In this document: positions 25,521 to 36,400 of the stretch, piece after piece
Numbering within the stretch: position 1 is the stretch's first letter
Layout: every line of letters starts with the position of its first letter
Source of the DNA: Holothuria scabra
Taxonomy: Eukaryota; Echinodermata; Holothuroidea; Aspidochirotida; Holothuriidae
DNA length: 64,000 nucleotides
NCBI GenBank assembly: GCA_037179385.1
Contig: CM074188.1
Location: 22,895,318 to 22,959,317, forward strand
Direction: 5' to 3'
Translations under genes and position numbers: made by a program
Notes under the pieces: generated by a model
Told to the model about the DNA's origin: nothing
The model's input: only the letters and a program-made list of their open reading frames with translations
Database searches by the model: none

Positions 25521-26005
25521 CTGATCAGGGTTTCCCCTGGCATTCTATTTTTGAGGGGGCCACCTCACATATTTTTGCCACCATGTGTTGGGTCTAATGG
25601 CAAGAGATCTGCCTTTCATGGAGAAGGCCCAGGTTCGATTCCCAGGTCAAGTTATACCAAAGACTCTAAAGATGGAACCACCGGCCATTGCGTGTGATGC
25701 TCCGCATAAGCAATGCAGTAGGAAAAACAAGCCAGAGAGCCACAACTGGAAAAAAGACTGTGGCCGGCAAGACTTGAACCAGTAGGTTGGAAACTGGTTA
25801 GTAAAACTCCATCTAACTAACTACGGTGTAACACATATTTTAGCTACCACCTCACAAAAAATTGCTATAATTGCCATCTTCACTATATCAGTTATAGCAG
25901 AAGTCATAGTTCTCCTTCCCTTTTGGTGTCAAAGCCTGGCAAGATTCTATCCCATGGACTAGTACCACCTCACACCCTCTAAAACCCAGGGGAAACACTG
26001 CTGAT
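25521..26005. mobile_element. CAGGG-ended DNA transposon with 5-bp TSD CTGAT, carrying a SINE
   Basis: The body 25526-26000 begins CAGGGTTTCCCCTGG and ends CCAGGGGAAACACTG, inverted with one mismatch over 15 bp. CTGAT occurs immediately outside both ends (25521-25525 and 26001-26005). A tRNA-derived SINE occupies 25583-25815 inside it. The same end type and 5-bp duplication occur at 33070-33937 and 38703-41018. Confidence 0.78.
25583..25815 (+). repeat. tRNA-derived SINE, fullest copy
   Basis: The head GGGTCTAATGGCAAGAG resembles an A box, and GGTTCGATTCC is a textbook B box. The acceptor stem does not pair, so this is a SINE promoter, not a tRNA gene. The body includes GAGCCACAACTGGAAAAAA, GGCCGGCAAGACTTGAACCA and AAACTCCATCTAACTAAC, which recur elsewhere in the window in both orientations. 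Confidence 0.68.
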
Positions 26006-26024
26006 AACATGATGAGCTAGTGCT

Positions 26025-26328
26025 AAAAGTACCACCACATGAAAATGCTGAAAATAAGCATAATTAGTCAAGTTTCATATTCAATGGTTACTGAAAAAGT
26101 TAATATTTTAAATGTTGTGGTGTACTGACATATCATTCTGTAATTTAAAAGAGGCTAGTCACAAATTTTGAAAACCCAGTTGAACCTGTTATATACTCAT
26201 TAATGAAACAATTATGTGTACATAAGATAAGGGGTTGTTTGACCATTTGTCATTGGTAAGTGACAAAATCTCAATGGGTTTAGAAAAATCTACAGAATTT
26301 CATGAATCATCTCAATGGGCTGCTTTAA
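26025..26328 (+). mobile_element. TTAA element, family A, left-truncated copy
   Basis: The right end CATCTCAATGGGCTGCT is followed by TTAA at 26325-26328. The interior shares TTGACCATTTGTCATTGGTA with the copy at 2188-2530. The left end is missing, near the edge of the CAGGG element. Confidence 0.62.
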
Positions 26329-26454
26329 GGCATAACAAGCTACTGTATATCCTGCTGCACAGTAGTGAAACTCAAACTCCTACGCCAAGATGATGGTATC
26401 CTGTAGGCTGTACCAAGTTTTATGTTGCTCAAAGCCACATTAATGTACAGTACA

Positions 26455-27280
26455 GCACCAAAACTATGTGGATCATTTCACCAATATGCTATGCATGTCA
26501 AGCATGAGGACCCTACAAGTTGCCTTCCTTGAAATGCTGTGCACACAAGTTTGTTAGACTTTGACCTCTGCTGACCCCACATGAACTTTGAACTCCAAAA
26601 GCATTAGGGATCATCTACTCAATATGACCAACCCACACACCCATGTACAACATTAGCCACATACCCTTCTTGGGATAAAATGCTCACAGGCAATTTGTAA
26701 GGTATTTACCATTTGACCACTCATGACCCCAAATGACCTTTGACCTCCACAAAAGTCCATAGGGATCATCTGCTCAATAAGGCTACACTAGTACATACTG
26801 AATAAAAAAGTACCATGCACCTTTCTTGAGAAAATGTGTTTACAAGGTTTTCATATTTTGACCTCTCAATAGACCCCAAGTGACCTTTGACTTCCATCAA
26901 AATCAATAGGGATCATCTATTTAATATGACCCCCACACACCAATTAAGAAATTAATCACATGCAACTCTCTTGAGATGGTGGTTTAATAGCAATTTCTTA
27001 CAGAATTTACCTCTTGCGACCCCAAATGACCTTTGAACTCCATCATAATCGATTGGGATCATCTACTGATCGGTACTGCCTATCCCTGCCTATCCACACA
27101 CCCTAAATATGAGTAAATTCACATGTACCTTTCTTGAGATACCATTTATACAACCAATTTCTAAGAAATTTACCATTTAACCTTTCATGACTTCAAATTA
27201 CCTTTGAACTCCATGAAAATCAATAGAGATTTTCTACTCAATAGGGCCAACCCACAAACCAACTATAAGCAGTCACTTGT
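26455..27280. repeat. Tandem array with direct-repeat half sites, second cluster
   Basis: Blocks of the TGACCTTTGACCTCC type start near 26582, 26734, 26881, 27027 and 27198, about 145-170 bp apart, with the same companion text as the 16640-17840 array. The block at 26734 is an exact AGGTCAAAGGTCA on the minus strand. It lies in the NEIL1-ubiquilin divergent interval. Confidence 0.85.
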
Positions 27281-27289
27281 AACTTTTTT

Positions 27290-28304
27290 GTGATTGGGTC
27301 ATTCCATAAATAAGGATACCAATGGTTTTTGGTGCCCCATTTACATTGTGATATTTTCTTACAACAGATATTGTATGAAAGATTTACAAACTTCCAATAA
27401 TAACATCCACCTGTTGGTATCTTTCAAACAATACGTAGTACATACACCCGATTCCACACACTGCCAAATTTTGAGCAAAGGTGAAAATTCTTCCCTTTCA
27501 CTGTAGCAAAGCACCAGCCTAAGCTGTGGAACAATCTACCATGCCAAACACATTGTTTTTGTTCACACTGAATAAAAAACAGTTCTGTACATCTTCATCT
27601 TTACCCAAATGATTTTTTTAATCTTCATTGTAGCCAACAGTTGATTCTTGAATTAAGGTCAGTAAAAATCACACTTTTTGCTCCATTTATCTTGGTTGAT
27701 GTTAGCGAGAGCATGCCAGCTTAATCAGTTTATTTCAGAAGTCATAATATAGTTTGCACTATCCCTTTGGTTGCTTGCAATCTTTACCAAATGTGTGAAA
27801 TTTGGCAGGTTTACAACTAACAAGTTGTTCCAGTCAACATGATATCACAAATTTAAAGCAAAGTTTTGAAGATATCTGATTAAAATTTCACCAGAATCAA
27901 GTTAGGACATTACAAATTCAGTATAATGCTTAGCTGAGCGAGTACATTGGAGCAAAATTGCTTTCACATGTAGGCCCTAAACAAAAACCAAAATTTTGGT
28001 GTTCCGCTCTATCACCTACACGAGAACCATACTGTGTGCTTATGGCAAACTGAAGAATGTGTGGCAAACAATTCTGTGTTGCTAAATTTTACCTTTTCAA
28101 TAGGCCTAGGCCTACCTATTTTGTGTCTGCATTTGGAGAAGAATGAATGACTTAAACATACTGTTGGCTAAATAACACCTGGAAAGTCTTGGGTTCTCCC
28201 TGAAAATATTTTACCTGGGACACCAAAATGGGGTCCTGTTGTACCTTAGACCATAAAAATTGCAATAACAAAAATTCACATAATTTTGGGGTCTTATTAA
28301 CTTA
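27290..28304. other. No gene or delimited element seen
   Basis: AT-rich sequence between the second array and the foldback element. It could hold a non-coding 5' exon of NEIL1, but nothing in the sequence fixes one. Confidence 0.4.
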
Positions 28305-29188
28305 GTACAAATCACAGGTCGTCCTAGCGTTATATAGTATATATAGTACATATATATAAAAAGGAAAAGGTTGGTCACATCACCTAACACCGATGCAGTG
28401 CTTCGCACAAAACTATTCATGATTCCTCACCTTCCACTAGATTTTACCCCTTCAAATCTCTCGAAAACATTCCTACATCTTTCTCTGATAAAACAAAATA
28501 AACGTTGAGGAAAAACTGACATCTAATGCAAGAAATCTTCTCATTTGATTCTTCGTAAACCACAACCTAGATCACTCTTCTCCAATTCCTGACGTCACAT
28601 TACGTAATGGGAATTGCCCTGTACGAATCTGGTACTCCCTGTTAACCCGGTGCATGTAAATGCTGAGGACGCCTGTTGTATGCATGCTGTACGTAAAGAC
28701 CGCACATAGGCCCACACAAGTTTTTTTTTTCGTAGCACAGCTTGGGGAATTGTATGCTCGTGTTGTCCATTTCTTGTTCATGTTCTCCGAGCAGAAAAAA
28801 AAAAATTACAGTCTGGCCGTTGACAGATTTGAAAGCAGTTCGAACTATCCAATGAGAGAACCGGATTCGTAGAGGCTAAGCAATCCCCACTATGTAATGT
28901 GAAATCAGGAATTGGAGAAGAGTGATCTAGGTTGTGGTTTACGAAGAATCAAATGAGAAGATTTCTTGCATTAACGTTAGATGTCATTTTTTCCTCAACG
29001 TTTGTTTTGTTTTATCAGAGAAAGATGTAGGAACGTTTTCGAGAGATTTGAAGGGGTAAAATCTAGTGGAAGGTGAGGAATCATGAATAGTTTTGTGCGT
29101 TGGCGTTAGGCGATGTGACCAACCTTTTCCTTTTTATATATATGTACTATATATAATATATATCGCTAGGACGACCTGTGGTACAAAT
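28305..29188. mobile_element. Foldback transposon: long inverted repeats with 8-bp TSD GTACAAAT
   Basis: The body 28313-29180 (868 bp) consists of two nearly identical arms of about 285 bp (28313 to about 28597 and about 28899 to 29180) in inverted orientation around a spacer of about 300 bp. The ends are CACAGGTCGTCCTAGCG and CGCTAGGACGACCTGTG. An exact duplication GTACAAAT flanks both sides (28305-28312 and 29181-29188). Arms differ by a few substitutions and small indels. There is no transposase. Confidence 0.9.
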
Positions 29189-29219
29189 GCAGAACGCAAC
29201 ACCCCACTCTAACTTTGGG

Positions 29220-29462
29220 TGTTTTTTCATTTGATCCTCCCTTGCGGGAACTCGGCAACGCCCCAATGAAGGGGTATTAACGCCAAGCTGGCAACGCCAG
29301 TCTCGTGAGACAAACTCACAGTTTAACGTCTATGATTAAGGGATAGCAGATTAACTACAACCCAGAAAACTAGACGACAATTTTGATGTCGGAGCTGGGA
29401 CTTGAACTCACGACCTCATGACTGGAAGACGCAGTTCATTACCACTGTACCACTTGCTCCTC
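29220..29462 (-). repeat. tRNA-derived SINE, second type
   Basis: On the minus strand GGAGCAAGTGGTACAGTGG (A box region) and GAGTTCAAGTCCC (B box) are correctly spaced, with CTTCCAG where an anticodon loop would be. The T stem has mismatches, so a working tRNA is unlikely. Downstream text includes GTCTCACGAGACTGGCGTTG and GTTCCCGCAAGGGAGGATC, probably the SINE body. Confidence 0.6.
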
Positions 29463-30402
29463 AAAAGATTGGCTCGCTTGAACGCACTTTGACAATGAGT
29501 AGCCTAACTCTTTTGCGGTTGTCATTCAATTTCAGGAGGGGCGTTGCATCGTGCAATTGCTCCGCCTTATTTAAGTGTGCCATTGTGCCTAACTTTGGGC
29601 CTACTAATAGGCCCAACGTCACTGAGGATTAACTTAGACCCTAACTTAGGCCAACCCTAAAAAAATAATTCAATTTACAAATTTAAATATTACTCTTACC
29701 GAAGCTTAGATTCAAACTGGCTTGATATTTTACATGAAATTTATTAATCTCTTACACTGGAGCTTACAAAACGCAGTGCTCTACTTGGAAATTCTGAAGG
29801 AAAGCTCTGACTGTGTCCAGAAAATTCGTGTATTGCATAACATGTCTAAACCAGTGCATGCAGTGCTACGCATGCAAACTTTTCTTTCGTAACGGAGCGA
29901 AGGAAAAAAGATTTAATTTTAATCAAAATCATTGCCACTGGCTAGGGATTACAAAGATGGAACATAGTAAATCATCCCCATTGTCGCAATTGCTAAAGGG
30001 GCCGAATAACTGTCATTTAGAAATGTAGATCATAGATGAGACAAATTTCCAAGAATCTAATTTGTCTTATCCTGTTATGACTTTCCCTTTTCAATCCAAT
30101 GAAAAAAAAACACTTGGGGTGCTGCGCTTTTTCGCTGAAATGGTCAAAGTTCAGTCACATGTGACTCTTTAAAAGGCTCTTGAATAATTCAAATACCATA
30201 CCTAGAAATGAGAGTGATGTTTGGAATAAAATTTGCTACATGACAAAATGTAAAAACAATTAAGGGCTAAAATATTGTTTAAAAAGCCATTTAAAATTTT
30301 TGGAGTGATAATTTTCTGTCCTCTAGACTTTTAGAATATACACATTGAACATTATCCTGAAGTATCCAATTTGCAATTTATGGTCATCAAAATCGGAAAA
30401 TC

Positions 30403-33400
30403 ATGGCAGACAAACCAGAGGAACAGACTCCAGCGGTGGGAAAGATTACTGTTTTCGTTAAAACACCACGAGAAAAGGAAGGAATCGAAATTGTTCCAGA
30501 TGCTACAATTAAGGAGGTAAGTCGCTTGAAGAATAGTTCACTAATAATGCATTGTTGATGATTTTATGTTAATGAAAAAAATGTAACTTAGGATGTAACT
30601 TAGGCCTAACGTTAGGCTACAACTACAAGTACGTTACAAATAGGTTAGGCTAAGTTACAACTAACGTTACACGTTCACTATTGCTACGTTATGCATTACA
30701 ATACTAGACTAATGTAATCAAATTTCTAGGCTACTCCAACGTTGATGTAGACCTAGGTTAGGCTAGGCTAGATTAAGTATTAATATTTCATAATGCTCTA
30801 ATTTAGAATAGGTTCGGGAACATACTTCATACGTGGATACGTACGCATAGTAATAGGGTTAAGGTTAGGGATTACTTAATGATATTATATACATACCAAT
30901 ATAGGCTATGTGTACGTACATTCTTGTACACATACGTATGCATAGGTAGAGGGTTAGGGTGGGCTATATGTAGGTGTATGCACACGTGGGAATATATACA
31001 TCATTGCACGTATATGCACTTACGAACATGTATGCATGATTACTTGGCTCTAGGGATATACATATGTGTGTATAGCCTAGGCCTATATGTGTATATATAT
31101 AAGTATGCATACTTTTATGTATATATGTCATTATATAGTATGTGGTACTGTTAGATAGTGCTTATATTATTTGAAGACCCTCCACTGGCAACGGCGCTCT
31201 TAGCGCAGTTGGCAAGCATCCTGGTCTATATGCTATACTGTGTATACTGGTATGTCAGGGGTTTGAATCCATGTGTAACCATTGCTTTTCTTTCTTCCAT
31301 AGCATTAACCATTCACTTCTTTCCACAGGAAATTCATCATAGTGCTCTTCTTGAGTGGAGGGAAAAAAAAGAAACGCATTTCACTACAAGGAAAAAAATT
31401 AAAAATAAGCTTTGTTATTCTCTGTAAAAAACTAGAGTTTCAGCGCCCTCTTTTAAGTTGGGAGTTGTTTGAAATGATGCCAAAAGGCTCACCGATATGC
31501 GATGTAGTAAAAGTACACGTTCATGTACTAACTGCTTACGATCATGTACTGATTTCATACGTTCATGTACTTTTTGCTTACGTACATGTACTGATTTCAT
31601 ACGATCATGTACTTAATGTATATGTTCATCAGGACATGTACGTATGAAATCAGTGCATGTACGTAAGCAAACAGTACATGAAGGTTTGAAATCAGTACAT
31701 GATCGTAAGCAGTTAGTACATGAACGTGTACTTTTACTACATCGCATATCGGTGAGCCTTTTGGCGGACTCCTGCTACGCCGAAAGGTGCACTCTGTATG
31801 GCGTGCGGAAGAGACGACAATAACATGATGATCTCACGTTTTTACATGTACAACGTGTGTTTTTAGATGAACAACGTGTGATTTTAGATGTACAACGTGT
31901 GATTTTACATGTACATCGTAACAATTTAGTACATGATGGTGTAAATTTACATCATGATCGTATGAAGTTAGTACATCATTGTATATTTTTGGTACATGAA
32001 CGTATAATTTAAGTACATGAATGTGTATTTTTAGAACATCATCACATTTGGTGAGCCTTTTGGCATGCCATACTTCTCAGCATATACAGTTTAGAGCACT
32101 GTATGTGCATGTATATGGATACTGCTGAAAATGCAACGGCTACGGTATAGATGATGATAAGACCCTTACTCCCTTACACAGCGCTGATTGTTCACTGGTT
32201 AGGATATTTCATGAGATTGTACATTTTGTCTCAGGCATTGGTCTCTTAGATTAGCTCGTTCAATGGAACGTTCGTGATCGTGAACATTGAGTGTGCTGCT
32301 CTATTGTACACAGACTTGGAAACCCCTGTTGAGTTATTGTTACTGCATGTGGAAAAATTCAGGCAGTAAAACTCCATTGAGATTTGACGCAGGATTCAGA
32401 GGAATTTGACTTGTGTAAACAGACAAAGGTTTTGTATACCGAATTGCACTTGTTTGCTACGAACTTCCAAACAGAAAAACATCGGGATTACAGCAAATTG
32501 TTTCACAGCAAGCATTGCTACAGTAGTACTGTTGACCATGGCTTCCTTGTGCACTTGTTTAAATAGACTATGAACTGCAGGCTTGCGGCATAGCAGAGCT
32601 AGTTTGTGTATGTTCACTGCAATGAAATTCTTGAATGCTTTATGTTCAACACAGTGCTCTGTATTTTATTTAAGTGCGTAGTAAGTACTTTAAGCTCTTT
32701 AATATTAAAGTGATGAAATGCTTGTTATCGGTTGCCATTATTGGAGACAGCCTTCACTTGTGATGATACTGATATCTTTACTGATAATGCCGTTATCGGC
32801 CGATACCCATAATACTTTACTGGTTATCTGTTCAACACTACTATTAACACAACTGCTCGCCAAAAATCTGGGGTGGGCAACTAATTGCCCACCTTGAAGC
32901 ATGAAACCTTAATTTAGGTGGGTAGTTGCTTGCCCTCCTGAAACATTTTCATGATCAGCCCTGAGTAATTCCCTTACTGTAGTAAAGCTTCATGAGTGCA
33001 GGGGCTTATATTTTTTCCCTGATAAGTTTGTTCCAAAATGTAGGCAGGTTGTTTTATTTCTGAACTCACACATTCAGGGTTCCCGCTAACTCAAGCTGCC
33101 AGGTCCCTGATGCGAGAGTTTGACTCGAGATGCTTGAAACAAAATCCTGTGCATCCCAGGGATGCATGGGGATTTGCTTGCAAAATGCATGCAAAATTTT
33201 GGTAAGGAGGCATTGAAAGTTATGTGTTGAATAGTTCACACGAACCCATTACCTTGAAATGTTCAATGTCGTTGTCACTTCACAAAATCCATGTAGGAAA
33301 TCTGCCTACCGACGTTTCTTTTCACTGCAATTCGTATTCGACTCAACGAGAAAACTTTCTCCAACTAGACCAATATTAGCAATGTGGCCCAGTTCATGTA

Positions 33401-36400
33401 CATACAAATCATTGGCCACACTGTTGTCCAGCTTAGTCAGAGTAACATCATTTGTCAATGCCAGACCAGTTTTATGCAGCCGCATGTTGCTAATTTCACG
33501 GCAGAAATCTGAATGGAAATTGCGGAGCGTCACTGATTATTTGCAGGGAGTGATTTGTGCCACATGCAGGGATTTTTCATCCATATCCAGTCTACCGTCT
33601 TGTCGGCAATACGCCCTCTCGTAGATGTTTTGGCAGGTGAAGTTTGGGTGTCAATGGCACAGTCGAGATTAACTGTAATTGCTGTAAAGTATATTGATAA
33701 CAAAGTTGTTTTTACTTGTTTTGGTAAGAATCAGCTGTTTTCATGCACATGGTAGTTTAAAATAAAACATTTGTTTCACTCAACCAAGTTTGTTTTCCAT
33801 TTCTGTGTACTGCATTTTTTTTTTATGCTTCATCATGGGACTCTTCCAAAAAATATGGGACCCTCAGAAATTTGATGGTTGAAAGTTGAGGGTTCAGGCA
33901 CTCTTGGGTTTGGGGGCCTAATGAGAATGCTGACATTGGCATGCTGGAAAGTCGATCTGATTTATCAACAGCCTAAGTGTCATCTGTGCTTGTCAAAACT
34001 TAATACATATTTTTATAAATTTTGACCGTAGGCTTTATATTACTGTTACGAGAAGGTAAACAAAATGATGACTCCAAATTAATCCAAACTCAATGGAATT
34101 GCTGGAAGCCAATGCCAAATGTCATTCATATAAATTTCCCAAACCATGGGGGGAGGGAAGAAAGTCATGGATTGTCCCCCCAAAAATACGGTTTTGGCCC
34201 CCTCCCCTCCCAACATTTTAAGAGGTTTAATAATTTAAGTCCTTTACACAAGGTTTTCTCACCTGCATTAGGTTAGGCCCTTAAGTACAGTATTATAGTT
34301 TGCACCTGTTATTTCTTTATTTTATAGGGAAATACCTGACTGACAGTTCTGACTGGCTGTCAAATATCCTTTCAGATTTTGAATACCAGTCAAATACTCT
34401 TTGGGGTAAAAAGTTAATGAAAGCCTTGGAAGATGGTCCCTAATGGTTATGGTGGAGGTCAAAGGTCACCTGGAGTCACCAGAGTTCAAAGTCTGAAAAT
34501 CTTGTTAATGCCTCAAGAGTCAAGATAGGAAACTTCGATTAATTCCATGTTCAGTATGTGGATGCATTTTGTTCAGAAGATGATCCCAGTTGGTTTTGTT
34601 GGAGGTCAAAGGTTGTCTGGGGATGCCAGGGGGCAAAGCCTGAAAATCTCCTTAACACCATATCTCAAGATATACTTGGATAGAGTTCATATTTGGTATG
34701 TGGATGATTTATGGTCAGACAATCATGCCCTTTGGTTTTGGTGGAGGTCAAAGGTCATCTTGGGTATTCTAGTAGGCAAAACTTACTGCATTTTTGCATT
34801 CTGGTTCTAGAGTCTTTGGTATGACTGGAACTGGAAATAGAGCCTGGTCATTCAAGGCAAGTATAGTGACTATAGGTGCATTTATGAAGCTGTGAGGAGT
34901 TGAACTAGTGAATTGTGGGCCAGCTTGAAGCATTGAAAGATATTTTAACTTTCTAGGATAATTCTGTTTTGTAATTTTCTTTTTACTTTTTATCCTTTTC
35001 ATTACAACAGTTCAAAGAAGAAGTTGCAATCAAGTTCAATGCAGAAGTTAAACTATTATGTTTAATATTTGCTGGAAAAATTCTCAAAGACAATGAAACT
35101 TTGCAGCAACATTGTGAGTATATTATCAATAAAGGCTAAGTTTTTTGTTCATCCAGACTAATAAAATGTACCTCAAGTCAAAAAGTTCAAAAATATGTAA
35201 TAAACAGCATGAAAAATAATTCTAACTGTCCAATTCCCATCTTCAAAGGACATTCTTGAGCCAAGATATAAAATGTTGAAATTTGATCACTTAAAATAAA
35301 TTAGCCCATTGCATAATACTTTGTAACTTTCTTGTTACTCACATCACCTGCTTTGAACCTTTTAAACCTTGAAAATTAAAAATGTTTTTATGACTGAACA
35401 CACCCAGTTTGCTCTCATAACATGTTGCACAGAGGAGGCTTAATGAACTACATCACCCCATAACAGTGTTATCAAACCTTGGTGCAAGGGGCAGCAACTT
35501 TCCAAAAAAATAAAGAAATACTCAGATTGTAATCTCATTAGTACAGCAATGACATCATAAATTAATGTACAATGTGCCATTTTATACTGTATCTCAGCTT
35601 TAGAATTTCCTATGAAGATGGGAGTTGGACCATTAGAATTTAATATATATTTTTGAATTTTTGACTTGAAGTACATTGTAGACATGAATTTAAAAAATCC
35701 AGGAATGTTGGAAGTCTCTCTTACAGAGATATTTCAGTATTTTGAGTCCAATTTGTGAAGTTAAGTAAGAGGAAACATGTGAAAATGGCATGTCAAGGCA
35801 ATTTGACTGTATGGACAGTTTTCAAGTCAGAAATCATTCTGCTGTTACAACTGCATGGAGTGATATTGTCGTAAGAAGTGTCTTTTCTCAATACATCTCC
35901 ATCCCTTTGCTGGAATTATTTGTTCTGTCTCAAGATCCTGTCTCCTTCCCAGTCTGTTGCATTCTGCCATTTTGCAAAGGTTTCCTATTCTTTTGATTGC
36001 CCCCTGTGGCCTAGGGGTTTCAGAATATGCCCATGGTATTAGAGGTGACTAAAGGGAAACCAAACTTGCACTTAAACCATACTTGAAAATAAATTTAACT
36101 TTGAACCTTTTATCGAGTTGACTGACACTATGTAACACAGTTGTGTTGGTGTGTTGTTAAATCTCATCTCACTAAACTATTGATTCACGTAGCCTGTTAA
36201 TGTTTTTGTTCAGTGTATAGTGCAAGTCTCCTTTGTTTGAGTTAGTACAAAAAATGTAATATGAAAGTCAAAGAATGACAGCCAGAGAAGGAGCTGCTGT
36301 GCCGGTCAAGATTGAAGGAGGGTTGAAGAGATATTGCAACATGTCATCTTGAATTCCTTATTACTCAATTTGTAACAATGCAAATTTCTTGATTTATTTG

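Noticed and set aside
25593..25655. A tRNA gene
   Set aside because: A and B boxes are good but the acceptor and anticodon stems do not close, and a SINE body follows.
29391..29460. A minus-strand tRNA-Gly-like gene
   Set aside because: Boxes are well spaced, but T-stem mismatches and the repeat-like continuation favour a SINE.
30852..30965. GGGTTAAGGTTAGGG and GGGTTAGGGTGGG, telomere-like
   Set aside because: Only one or two imperfect TTAGGG units each, in a stretch rich in alternating TACGTA text; no array.
30879..31154. 91-codon plus-strand open frame rich in Tyr and Cys
   Set aside because: It is the translation of a TA/TG/AC-alternating low-complexity stretch, with no domain and no splice context.
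33259..33624. 121-codon open frame as a captured host gene or transposase
   Set aside because: No family recognised, an overlapping antisense frame is also open, and it lies inside a non-autonomous element.
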